Source: Pseudomonadota bacterium (GTDB lineage: Bacteria > Myxococcota_A > Polyangia > Polyangiales > JAKSBK01). Taken from it: a DNA stretch of 39,634 nucleotides. How positions within the stretch are numbered: position 1 is the stretch's first letter; each line of letters starts with the position of its first letter. Below the pieces are notes generated by a model, which made no database searches, had not been told where the DNA came from, and saw only the letters and a list, made by a program, of their open reading frames with translations. A program made the position numbers and the translations under genes. Shown piece after piece: positions 15,552-23,140 of the stretch. The DNA lies in the NCBI GenBank assembly GCA_022361155.1, contig JAKSBK010000421.1, positions 1 to 39,634 of the forward strand, read 5' to 3'.

Positions 15552-16883
15552 TTGTCGCAGCCGCCGGGGCGCGAGCGCCAATCTGGCGCAGCCAGGACGT
15601 CGGATCAAAACAAGCGAAATGCTTATCAAGGCGGACCGGTAAGGGCGATTGCCCAACCGCACGGGCCCGGTTGGCGCGTGTGGGGCATCGTGCTTGGGGC
15701 CGTGATCGGGTGCTTGCCTGCTGCGGGCCCGGCGCTCGCGCAGGCTACGTTTCCGGTCCTGTTGACGGCCGTGGGCGATCGGACCGGCACCACCTTCAAC
15801 CTGTCCAATAACCCGATCAACGCGCATGAATGCCGAGACAACATCGTGCTGACCTTCTGGCTTCAGGAGCTGCCCCAAACAGCACCCAGGATCGAGATCT
15901 GGTCGGGCATCGACTGCGTCGAGGAGGCCCGGCGTAACCCCACCGTCAACCAAATGCCCTGTACTCCCATCCAGACCGTGGATCGAGGCAATCAAATGCA
16001 GATCCCCGATGTCCAGATTCGGGTGCAAGACGGTGCGTCTCCCTTGGGAGGCGGAGCCGGGGCACCAGGCGCAGGTTCAGTGGGCGGCGCCGGCGGCGGC
16101 GCAGCCGGAGCCGGAGGCATGGCGGGCGCGGCCGGCGCCGGGGCGGCCGGTTTTTCCGGGCGCATGCATGATGGGGTCGGCGAAGACCCGGGTGGTCCCA
16201 CCCCACGTAGGGACAGTCCCGGGGCACCTGCCCTCGGATTGCCGTGCGACAACTTGTCGGAGAAGCGGATCTACTGGTTCATCGCACTCAAGACCACGGG
16301 CGGGCCTGCGGAAGCATCGGCGCAGTTCGAGGTCACCTTCGATACCATCGCTCCTGACGCTCCCCAGGGCGTGACCGCGGGGAGGGGGCAGAGCCAGATT
16401 CCGATCTCGTGGCAGCTCGTGGATGATACAAACAAGTATCGTATATACTACGATGTGAACATCGATACAGCCTGTGTATCGACGTTGTTCAGCGAAGGCG
16501 TGGATCCTCTTACGCTTTCTCCGGAGGTGAGCTTCAAGGAAGTCAACTCGCCTTTGGCCACCAGCTCGACGCTGGACAACGTGGTGCCGCTGTTCGGGAC
16601 GGCGGCCGTGGCTGTATCAGCCGTGGACCGGGCTGGCAACCACAGCCCGCTCTCCAACGTCGCCTGCGCCATGGGCGTGCCCACCGACGGCTTTTGGGAC
16701 ATCTACCGGGACCGGATCGGGCACACCCCGGATGAAGGCTGTAGCGTGCTGGGTGGCGCGCCAGGGGCTGGCTCGCAGGCGGGGAGGCTTCCATGGTCCG
16801 GTTGCGCCTGGGGCCTGACCCTGCTGCTGGTCCCGCTGCTGGTGTTGCGGCGCAGCGCGCGCGCACGCAGGAGCGGGCCATGA
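15552..16883 (+). CDS. Secreted surface protein with FN3-like domain and MYXO-CTERM-like tail
   Basis: An exported protein of up to 443 residues. A signal helix (VWGIVLGAVIGCLPAAGPALAQA) is followed by a Cys-containing N-terminal domain (CRDNIVLTFWLQELP), a Gly/Ala-rich low-complexity linker (about 16050-16155) and a fibronectin-III-like region (APQGVTAGRGQSQIPISW, AVAVSAVDRAGNHSPLSN). The C-terminus reads EGCSVLGG, a short spacer, a hydrophobic helix (WGLTLLLVPLLVL) and RRSARARR, the layout of MYXO-CTERM sorting signals. The start is uncertain: TTG 15552 gives a long n-region, and GTG 15678 sits right at the signal helix (401 residues). The frame upstream of 15552 lies in asd and is a shadow. 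The stop overlaps the barrel-protein gene (ATGA). Function is unknown, probably cell-surface. Confidence 0.75.
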   Translation: MSQPPGRERQSGAARTSDQNKRNAYQGGPVRAIAQPHGPGWRVWGIVLGAVIGCLPAAGPALAQATFPVLLTAVGDRTGTTFNLSNNPINAHECRDNIVLTFWLQELPQTAPRIEIWSGIDCVEEARRNPTVNQMPCTPIQTVDRGNQMQIPDVQIRVQDGASPLGGGAGAPGAGSVGGAGGGAAGAGGMAGAAGAGAAGFSGRMHDGVGEDPGGPTPRRDSPGAPALGLPCDNLSEKRIYWFIALKTTGGPAEASAQFEVTFDTIAPDAPQGVTAGRGQSQIPISWQLVDDTNKYRIYYDVNIDTACVSTLFSEGVDPLTLSPEVSFKEVNSPLATSSTLDNVVPLFGTAAVAVSAVDRAGNHSPLSNVACAMGVPTDGFWDIYRDRIGHTPDEGCSVLGGAPGAGSQAGRLPWSGCAWGLTLLLVPLLVLRRSARARRSGP

Positions 16884-17602
16884 GCCGTTGCACGCGGTTG
16901 GCGGCCGCTCTGGCGGCGGCGTCTTGCCTTTGCTGGGCCGGGCTCGACCTGTCGTCGGCGCTTGCGCAATACGACGAGCAAACCCCGACCCAGAAGCCCG
17001 GTTTCCAATCGCCCGAAGGCTTTGGCTTCGAGTTCAGGCTCGGGCCCTTCAAGCCCACCGACAACGTGGTCTTCGAGGAGGTGTTCAGCGATTCGGGCCC
17101 GATGCTCGCGACCGAGCTCGATATCCACGCCCATAGGTTGCCCGAGATCGGGGTCGCGAGCGTTGGCCTCGGCCTGGGCTGGGCTCGCTACGAGGCGGGC
17201 GCCTGCCAAGTGGAGACCTGCCAAGGCATGCGTCTTGAAGAGAAAACTACGCTCAGGCTGGTGCCCTTTTCGTTGCTGGCGGTGGCGCGGCTGGATGCCT
17301 TGCCGCGACGTTTCGGGGTCCCCTTGGTGCTCACGGCCAAGCTCGGCTACGAGTGGGTGCTGTGGGACACAGCTACCGGGGGCGTGGACGACGCCAGCGG
17401 CGTCAGCCCAGGCTTTCGTTGGGCGCTGCAGCTGGCGTTCGACCTGGGCGTGTTTCAGCCGCGCTCCGCCCGCATGCTCGACGAGGAGTGGGGGATCAAC
17501 CTCTCGTTCCTGTTTCTCGAGCTCTACGGCAGCACGGCCGAGGGCGACTCGCTGCCCGTCGGGGGCGAGAGCTGGGCTGCCGGGCTCGGGTTCCTTTTCT
17601 AG
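16880..17602 (+). CDS. Outer-membrane beta-barrel protein
   Basis: A 240-residue protein with a clear signal peptide (MSRCTRLAAALAAASCLCWA, cleavage probably after SSALAQ). Alternating hydrophobic/aromatic strands typical of small barrels follow: GFGFEFRLGPFKP, VGLGLGWARYEAG, TTLRLVPFSLLAVARLD, VLTAKLGYEWVLWDT, GFRWALQLAFDLGVF and a final strand ending LGFLF with C-terminal Phe, as expected for BAM substrates. ATG 16880 has AGGAG 7 nt upstream and overlaps the stop of the MYXO-CTERM-like gene. A longer frame from 16793 is rejected because it would hide the signal peptide. Translational coupling suggests it acts with the surface protein before it. Two cysteines (EAGACQVETCQG) may form a loop disulfide. 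Confidence 0.8.
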   Translation: MSRCTRLAAALAAASCLCWAGLDLSSALAQYDEQTPTQKPGFQSPEGFGFEFRLGPFKPTDNVVFEEVFSDSGPMLATELDIHAHRLPEIGVASVGLGLGWARYEAGACQVETCQGMRLEEKTTLRLVPFSLLAVARLDALPRRFGVPLVLTAKLGYEWVLWDTATGGVDDASGVSPGFRWALQLAFDLGVFQPRSARMLDEEWGINLSFLFLELYGSTAEGDSLPVGGESWAAGLGFLF

Positions 17603-17605
17603 CCC

Positions 17606-17747
17606 GTTCCTGTCCAGAATGGCGCCAGAGCGGCTTTCGTCCTCGTCCCGGGCCTGCGCGGTGTCGACTCTGAACCGCAGTACTCCCAGTATTCCTCGGT
17701 CCGGTCCTGCGGGCGCGCTCGCTCTGGCATCCATTCTGAACAGGAAC
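17606..17747. repeat. Intergenic inverted-repeat element, copy A (142 bp)
   Basis: It begins GTTCCTGTCCAGAATGG and ends with its near-perfect inverse (CCATTCTGAACAGGAAC). Together with CGCCAGAG/CTCTGGCAT the arms pair over about 25 bp with one or two mismatches. Inner arms CGGCTTTCGTCCTCG and CTGCGGGCGCGCTCGC are shared with copy B at 28899-29028, while the central part differs. It starts 3 nt after the barrel-protein stop and ends 21 nt before truA. No ORF is present. Confidence 0.75.
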
Positions 17748-17768
17748 AGGGTTTCGGAGACACTCTCT

Positions 17769-18590
17769 ATGACCACGAGTTGGGCCGGCGTCCGCATCGT
17801 CGTGGCGTACGACGGCGCGCGTCTGGCAGGCTGGCAGCGGCAGCCGGGACGCCGCACGGTTCAAGGTGCGCTCGAGCAAGCGCTCGACCGGATCGGTGGC
17901 TGGCATTCCGAGGTGCGCGGTGCGAGCCGGACCGACGCGGGGGTGCACGCGCTCGGTCAGGTGGCTGCCTTCGATGCGGGCCGCAAGCTCGAGCCCCGGC
18001 GTTGGGTCGCGGCGCTCAATCGCTACCTGCCTGAGGATATCGCCGTCCAGGCGGCCGAGGGCTGCGCGCGCGGCTACGATCCGCGCTTCCATGCGGTCTG
18101 CAAAACCTACCGCTACCTGCTCTGGGCTGCCCGCCCGCGTCAGCCCCTGCAGCGCATGACCGCCTGGCACCCCTCGACGCTGCTGCCGCGCACAGGACTC
18201 GACACCGAAGCCATGCGGCAGGCCGCGCAGCAGCTGGTCGGGACCCACGACTTTCGCGCCTTTCAGGCGGCCGACGACCATCGGCGCAACACTACGCGCA
18301 CCCTTTACACGGTGAACGTCACCCCTTGCCACCAGTCCGAGCCTCACCTGATGGCGATCGAGGTCACCGGCAGCGCGTTCCTCAAAAACATGGTTCGCAT
18401 CCTGGTCGGCACCCTGGTGGAGGTGGGCAGGGGTCGGCTCGGCCCCGGTGACATCGCCAGCCTGCTGGGCCCTGAAGGCCGGCGCCAGGCCGCAGGGCAG
18501 ACAGCGCCGGCTCACGGACTGACGCTGCTGTCGCTGGAGTTGGGTTCCGTGGAAACGGAAGCCTCAGGCTCGTGGGCCGGCTCACGCTGA
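17769..18590 (+). CDS. truA: tRNA pseudouridine(38-40) synthase
   Basis: Converts U38-U40 of tRNA anticodon arms to pseudouridine. The 273-residue protein carries VVAYDGARLAGWQRQPGRRT, the catalytic-Asp motif GASRTDAGVHALGQV (Asp near residue 55), ALNRYLPEDIAV, KTYRYLLW, HDFRAFQ and the C-terminal GSAFLKNMVRILVGTLVEVG. ATG 17769 starts just before the conserved WAGVRIVVAYDG. The much longer in-frame extension back to 16962 lies within the barrel-protein gene and is not coding. Its 3' end overlaps the convergent plsC by 9 nt. Confidence 0.96.
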   Translation: MTTSWAGVRIVVAYDGARLAGWQRQPGRRTVQGALEQALDRIGGWHSEVRGASRTDAGVHALGQVAAFDAGRKLEPRRWVAALNRYLPEDIAVQAAEGCARGYDPRFHAVCKTYRYLLWAARPRQPLQRMTAWHPSTLLPRTGLDTEAMRQAAQQLVGTHDFRAFQAADDHRRNTTRTLYTVNVTPCHQSEPHLMAIEVTGSAFLKNMVRILVGTLVEVGRGRLGPGDIASLLGPEGRRQAAGQTAPAHGLTLLSLELGSVETEASGSWAGSR

Positions 18591-19301
18591 AGCGAGCGGG
18601 CTTCCGCTCAATGCTGCAATGCGCACCCGCGTCAGCTCGGCGAGCTCCTTGACCGGCAGGCGCTCGACGTCGGCGACGCCGATGCACTCACCAATACGCA
18701 CCTCGACGTGTCCGGGATGCAGGAGCAGAGCCTTCTTGGGCAGAATGGCTCGCGTGCCACGAATGCCTACCGGCAGTATGGGCACCAGCGCCTTCTTGGC
18801 CAGGTGGAATCCGCCGGTCTTGAACTTTCCAACGCTGCCGGTTTCGCTGCGTGTTCCTTCGGGAAAGATGGCAACGGTGAGCCCCGCGTGAATGGCTGCT
18901 GCGGCCGCATCCAGCGACTCGATGGCGCTCTTGCGGCTTTGGCGATCGATGAGCACATGGCCACCCGCGCGCAGCGCCGCAGCCAGAAACGGAACCCTTG
19001 CGAGCTCCTGCTTGGCCACGAACCCAGGTACCATTGGAAGGGTCAGAAACAGCGTGGGGATATCCACCAGACTCTGGTGATTGCACACGACGATGTAGGG
19101 GCGGCTGGCGCTAGCGTGATCGCCGCCGTGCACCTCGAGGCTGACGCCCCAACTCTTGACGAGTCCCCGAGCCCACACGCGTTCCAGGCGCCGAAAGACG
19201 CTGACGTTGCCGCTGCTCGCCACGGCGACGACACCCAAGGAGCTCATCAGCACGGTCCACGGCAGGGTCAGGGCAGTGTTGAGGCAGGGGCGAAGTGTCA
19301 T
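18582..19301 (-). CDS. plsC: 1-acyl-sn-glycerol-3-phosphate acyltransferase
   Basis: Inner-membrane enzyme making phosphatidic acid from lysophosphatidic acid. The 239-residue protein has an N-terminal hydrophobic segment (TALTLPWTVLMSSLGVVAV), acyltransferase motif I CNHQSLVDIP (His and Asp four residues apart), GFVAKQELARVPFLAAALR, GHVLIDRQ (motif II), FPEGTRSETG (motif III) and VPILPVGIRGT (motif IV). All catalytic positions are present. ATG 19301 is the only sensible start. The gene is convergent with truA and divergent from the metalloprotease gene across a repeat-rich gap. Confidence 0.92.
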   Translation of the reverse strand: MTLRPCLNTALTLPWTVLMSSLGVVAVASSGNVSVFRRLERVWARGLVKSWGVSLEVHGGDHASASRPYIVVCNHQSLVDIPTLFLTLPMVPGFVAKQELARVPFLAAALRAGGHVLIDRQSRKSAIESLDAAAAAIHAGLTVAIFPEGTRSETGSVGKFKTGGFHLAKKALVPILPVGIRGTRAILPKKALLLHPGHVEVRIGECIGVADVERLPVKELAELTRVRIAALSGSPLASA

Positions 19302-19315
19302 GCCGATTAGGACCC

Positions 19316-19849
19316 GTTCAAGAATGGCTCTTCTCGTCTTCGTCGGCCCCGTCGAAATACCACCACTACCACCAGTCTGATGATCGATCAGATGTCTTGA
19401 GAAAAAGTTTGGTGAGGGCGTATTGCTGGCTGGACGATTCGGCAGCGGGTTGCGACGACATCGTGGTCGTGGTCGTGGTCGTGGTCGTGGCCGTGGCCGG
19501 TCCGAGGCAACCTAGGCAGTGGTGAGTATCGTGGGCGGGTGCTTGGTCAGGGTCAGGGGCTGGGTCGGGGCCTGACACGGGTCGGGATCGCGGTCGTGGG
19601 CCTCGGTCCCCTGGCTCGGCCTCGGTCCCTGTCTTGAGCCTGGGTCCCTGAACTGCTGCCCATCCCTAAGGCACAGATCATGTCCAGTAGATTCTTTCAA
19701 CACCACATGTGCCGGATCACCAGTACCACCAGTATTCGTCGTCGTCGCGCCTTGCCAGCGGCGCCCGGCCCTCGTCGATCCGGAAAAGTCATTTTCCAGA
19801 TCCGGATCGGGTACTCGAGCGCACGCACTGGAATCCGTTCTTTGTGAAC
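19316..19849. repeat. Long, degenerate inverted-repeat element (copy C) filling the 19302-19924 gap
   Basis: The left end CCCGTTCAAGAATGG with TTCTCGTCTTCG resembles the left arm of copy A. The right end CTGGAATCCGTTCTTTGTGAAC resembles the right arm of copy A (CTGGCATCCATTCTGAACAG-GAAC). The segment near 19718 (AGTACCACCAGTATTCGTCG) resembles the centre of copy A (AGTACTCCCAGTATTCCTCG). Between the arms lie a hexamer tandem repeat, GGTC-rich sequence and a small hairpin GGAAAA-GTCA-TTTTCC (19782-19797). No credible gene is seen in this 623-nt gap; small frames there are low-complexity. Confidence 0.4.
19461..19496 (+). repeat. Hexamer tandem repeat TCGTGG
   Basis: Five perfect TCGTGG units (19461-19490) followed by CCGTGG (19491-19496), then looser GGTC/GGGTC-rich sequence to about 19640. 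It is a non-coding simple repeat and could vary in copy number between strains. Confidence 0.85.
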
Positions 19850-19924
19850 TGCGTGCAGGAAAGTGCGCCATCCACGCCACGCTGTAGCGGAAGCTGCTAC
19901 GCTGCATAGTTCAGGTCCGCTACC

Positions 19925-21166
19925 GTGCGAAGACGACTTGCCAGTTCGGTGATGGCTCGGGCACGCTCGAGCCGGCCGTGCCGTACCGGATGGGCACGTG
20001 CTTCGACTGCCGGGCTGCTGGCACTTGGCTTGACCCTCAGCGCCGCCTCCTGCGCTCGCCCGAGCCGCGGCAGCGACCTCCGAGCCACGGGATCGACCGC
20101 GCTCAAGACAGGCTTCGTAAGCCGGGAGCAGGGAGGTATCCGCTGGACCTACCCCATCAAGGCCGAAGCACAGGTGCGTTCGTTGCAGGAGATCCGGCAA
20201 GAGGCATGGGGTCGAATCAGCGCCGAGCTCGGGCCGGAGCTTGGCCCTGCGTTCGAGGTTCGCATCGCAAGAAACCTCGAGGAAATGCAGGAGCTTGCCC
20301 CCCCGGGTCTGCGCGTCCCGACCTACGCGGTCGGGCTGGCGCTGCCTGCTCACGCGGACCACGGGCTGATTCTGCTCAGCATGACGGCACCCAAGACCTT
20401 CACCTTGGTCGATCTCGAAACCGTCTTCGTCCACGAGCTGTCGCACCTGGCGTTCGTGCGCGCTACCGGCGCGCACCCAACCCCCCGCTGGCTTTCGGAA
20501 GGCCTGGCCGTGCTCCAGGCCAAAGAACGGCCACTAGCCCGTTTTCGGACCTTGTGGGCGGGGACCGTGGCTGGGAGACTCATGACGCTGGAGGATTTGG
20601 AGAGGGGCTTTCCGGGCCGGCACCACAGAATCGACCTGGCCTACGCACAGAGCGCGGACTTCGTGGCCTTCTTGCGAGACGGACCCGCGATGCAGCAGCG
20701 TTTCGGGGCCCTGATACGACACGTGCGTGACGGGATGCCCTGGAAGCAAGCGGTCGACAGGGCCTACCGGGTGTCCATCGGCGAGCTCGAGCGACAGTGG
20801 AACGTAGAGCTGCGCCGGCGGTTCGGTCGCCTGCCGCTGATCCTGAGCGGCCTTGCCGGCCTCGGCGTTGTGGGCCTGCTCCTGCTGCTGATGGGTTACG
20901 CGCGCGGGCGCCGGCGCGATGCGGCCACGTTGCGCCGCTGGAACCAGGAGGAGCGCGCCGAAGAGCGCGCCGCTGCCGCCGCCAGGTTGACTCGAGCCTC
21001 GGAGCAAGGCCCCGGGCCGTCGGTGGCAGACAAGCCGGACGTTTACGTGCCGTCGCCCAGCATGCCGCGCAAGATCGCGGCAGTGAGGACGCCGTCGCGA
21101 TCCAGGCCGCAACCGGGCGACCTCCCCACGATCCGCTACGACGGACAGAACCATACGTTGCACTGA
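19925..21166 (+). CDS. Membrane-anchored peptidase-MA-like metalloprotease
   Basis: A 413-residue protein with a basic N-terminus and a hydrophobic signal (TAGLLALGLTLSAASC), possibly a weak lipobox. The zinc motif HELSH (residues 170-174) in FVHELSHLAFVRAT is followed by WLSEGLAV with a candidate third ligand Glu192, the arrangement of gluzincins of the peptidase MA family. A helix (LILSGLAGLGVVGLLLLLMG) near residues 300-320 anchors it, followed by a charged cytoplasmic tail (RGRRRDAATLRRWNQEERA) and an unconserved C-terminus. GTG 19925 is used; ATG 19952 is an in-frame alternative that also keeps the signal. It stands alone between the repeat-rich gap and the convergent TRAP genes. The substrate is unknown. 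Confidence 0.8.
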   Translation: MRRRLASSVMARARSSRPCRTGWARASTAGLLALGLTLSAASCARPSRGSDLRATGSTALKTGFVSREQGGIRWTYPIKAEAQVRSLQEIRQEAWGRISAELGPELGPAFEVRIARNLEEMQELAPPGLRVPTYAVGLALPAHADHGLILLSMTAPKTFTLVDLETVFVHELSHLAFVRATGAHPTPRWLSEGLAVLQAKERPLARFRTLWAGTVAGRLMTLEDLERGFPGRHHRIDLAYAQSADFVAFLRDGPAMQQRFGALIRHVRDGMPWKQAVDRAYRVSIGELERQWNVELRRRFGRLPLILSGLAGLGVVGLLLLLMGYARGRRRDAATLRRWNQEERAEERAAAAARLTRASEQGPGPSVADKPDVYVPSPSMPRKIAAVRTPSRSRPQPGDLPTIRYDGQNHTLH

Positions 21167-21265
21167 CTACTCCGTGGCTGCTCCGTGAGCTTGAAGGTCA
21201 CCGAGATGGATTGCCATCCTCGACCCATGGCTGAGGAATCCAACGGTGCAGCTGCACTGCCCAAT

Positions 21266-22597
21266 TCAGGGGGCGTCCCCGAGCGGCCAGGTGACCAGGG
21301 CCGGAAACAGGATGAGCGCCAGCAGGCCGATCAGCTGGATGACGATGAACGGTATGACGCCGCGATAGATGGTCGTTGTCTGTACGCTGTCAGGCGTCAC
21401 GCCGCGCAGATAAAAGAGGGCGAAACCAAAAGGTGGAGTCAAGAACGAAGTCTGCAGGTTCATGCCAACCATCACGCCGAACCATACGAGATCGACGCCC
21501 AGCAGGCGCGCCGCAGGCACGAGCAACGGCAACAAGATGAAGGCGATTTCGAAGAAGTCGAGAAAAAAGCCCAGCGAAAACACGGCGAGGTTCGCCACGA
21601 ACAGGAAGCCGGTGCGTCCACCGGGAAGGTTGGTCAGCAGATCCTCGATCCAGACGTCGCCATAGAGGCCACGAAAGACGAGTGAAAAGGCCGTCGAGCC
21701 GACGAGCAGCAACATCACCATGCTGGTCAACGACATGGTGCTGTTGGAGGTTTGGCGCAGCGCTCCGAGACTGAGTCGTCCCCGCAAGCCCGCAAGCACG
21801 ATCGCTCCCACGGCACCGAGGGCGCCAGCCTCGGTCGGCGTTGCCACGCCGGCGAAGATACTGCCCAGCACGAGCACGATCAGGAGCAAGGGCGGCGCCA
21901 TGACCAGGGCCGACTGGCGCCACAGCGCAGAGCCCCTCGCGGTCCGGTGCTCTTCGGGCAGGGCCGGCGCGGCCTTGGGTTGCAGCAGCGCCACCGACGC
22001 CACATAGGCCGCGTACAGGGCCGCGAGCAGCAGGCCGGGCAGCAGCGCCCCCACGAACAGATCGCCGACCGATACGCCCAGCTGATCCGCCAGCACGACC
22101 AGCACGACCGAGGGCGGAATGATCTGCCCGAGTGTTCCCGCTGCACTGATGACCCCCGCCGACAAGCTGGCGGAGTAGCCGGTGCGCAGCATAACCGGCA
22201 GCGAAATAAGCCCCATGGCAACGACGGATGCTCCCACCACGCCTGTGGCGGCAGCGAGCAGCGCGCCCACGAATACGACTGCGAGCGCCAGGCCTCCGCG
22301 CAACGGTCCAAAGAGCATGCCGATGCTGTGCAGCAGATCTTCGGCCAGCTTTGACCGCTCGAGCAGCGTGCCCATGAAGACGAAAAAGGGCACCGCGAGC
22401 AAGACGTAGTTGGACATGATCCCGAAAATGCGCTCCGGCAAAGCCTGCAGCAGCGTCCACTCGAAGTACCCGCCCGCCACGCCGATAACGGCAAACAGCA
22501 GCGCCGTTCCGCCCAGAGAAAACGCTACAGGGTAGCCGACGAATATGAGTGCGAACGCAGCCACGAACATGAGCGGCCCCAAGTACTGCTCGCTCAC
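21266..22597 (-). CDS. dctM: TRAP transporter large permease subunit
   Basis: DctM/SiaM-type 12-TM-class permease, the ion-coupled translocating subunit of a TRAP uptake system. The 443-residue protein has LIFVGYPVAFSLGGTALLF, the scoop region YVLLAVPFFVFMGTLLERS, GALLAAATGVVGASVVAMG, SAAGTLGQIIPPSVVLVVLA, ATPTEAGALGAVGAIVLAG and a C-terminal FFLDFFEIAFILLPLLVP. GTG 22597 is chosen: it begins the conserved region and overlaps the dctQ stop (GTGA). A longer frame up to 23059 is out-of-frame reading of dctQ and is rejected. No DctP solute-binding gene is in the window, so the substrate (typically a carboxylic acid) is unknown. Confidence 0.93.
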   Translation of the reverse strand: MSEQYLGPLMFVAAFALIFVGYPVAFSLGGTALLFAVIGVAGGYFEWTLLQALPERIFGIMSNYVLLAVPFFVFMGTLLERSKLAEDLLHSIGMLFGPLRGGLALAVVFVGALLAAATGVVGASVVAMGLISLPVMLRTGYSASLSAGVISAAGTLGQIIPPSVVLVVLADQLGVSVGDLFVGALLPGLLLAALYAAYVASVALLQPKAAPALPEEHRTARGSALWRQSALVMAPPLLLIVLVLGSIFAGVATPTEAGALGAVGAIVLAGLRGRLSLGALRQTSNSTMSLTSMVMLLLVGSTAFSLVFRGLYGDVWIEDLLTNLPGGRTGFLFVANLAVFSLGFFLDFFEIAFILLPLLVPAARLLGVDLVWFGVMVGMNLQTSFLTPPFGFALFYLRGVTPDSVQTTTIYRGVIPFIVIQLIGLLALILFPALVTWPLGDAP

Positions 22598-23127
22598 GCG
22601 TCTTCTCTCGAGTGTCCGGCAAGCAGCGCCACCTTCTTGATCGCTAGCGCTACGCCCTGTCCCGCAAGCAGAGCGAAAGCTGCGACGATCACGCTCTTGA
22701 GCGGGTAGCGCGGCAGACCGTCCGGGTCGGGAGAACCCTCCATGATCTGCCACGAGCTCAGCACGGCGGGCCAGGAAACGTATGCGGCGAAGGTGCAGAA
22801 GGGCAACAACAGCAATAGCGTTCCCAGAAGATCGATCCAGGCCTTGGTGCGCGTGCCGAGTCGGCCGTAGAACACGTCCACGCGCACATGAGCATTGTGA
22901 GCAAGCGTAGGCGCGGCGCCCAGCAGGAACACCACACTGAACATGTACCATTGAAGCTCGATGTAGGTGTTGGAGCTCAGCTCGGTTCCAACGAAGCGCC
23001 CCAAGTAGCGAGCAAGCGCGTTGTACGTTCCCACCAGGATCATCAGCAAAGTGATCCACGCCACGCCACGGCCGAGCGCGAGGCTGATGCGGTCGATGGC
23101 ACCGGCGACTTGGAGCCAGATCTTCAA
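22594..23127 (-). CDS. dctQ: TRAP transporter small permease subunit
   Basis: A 177-residue DctQ-type protein with four hydrophobic segments: WITLLMILVGTYNALARYL, YIELQWYMFSVVFLLGAAP, LLGTLLLLLPFCTFAAYV and VIVAAFALLAGQGVALAI. The polar signature between helices 1 and 2 (SSNTYIELQWYMF) and HNAHVRVDVFYGRL match the DctQ family, close to members annotated for mannitol/haloaromatic-type TRAP systems, though that does not fix the substrate. The start is TTG 23127: no ATG or GTG precedes the first helix. It lies 13 nt after pccB and overlaps dctM by 4 nt. Confidence 0.88.
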   Translation of the reverse strand: MKIWLQVAGAIDRISLALGRGVAWITLLMILVGTYNALARYLGRFVGTELSSNTYIELQWYMFSVVFLLGAAPTLAHNAHVRVDVFYGRLGTRTKAWIDLLGTLLLLLPFCTFAAYVSWPAVLSSWQIMEGSPDPDGLPRYPLKSVIVAAFALLAGQGVALAIKKVALLAGHSREDA

Positions 23128-23140
23128 GAGGCCGCGGGCC

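Noticed and set aside
19366-19640. Small frames across the TCGTGG/GGTC-rich region
   Set aside because: They encode runs of Thr, Val or Arg arising from the simple repeat on each strand and lack start context.
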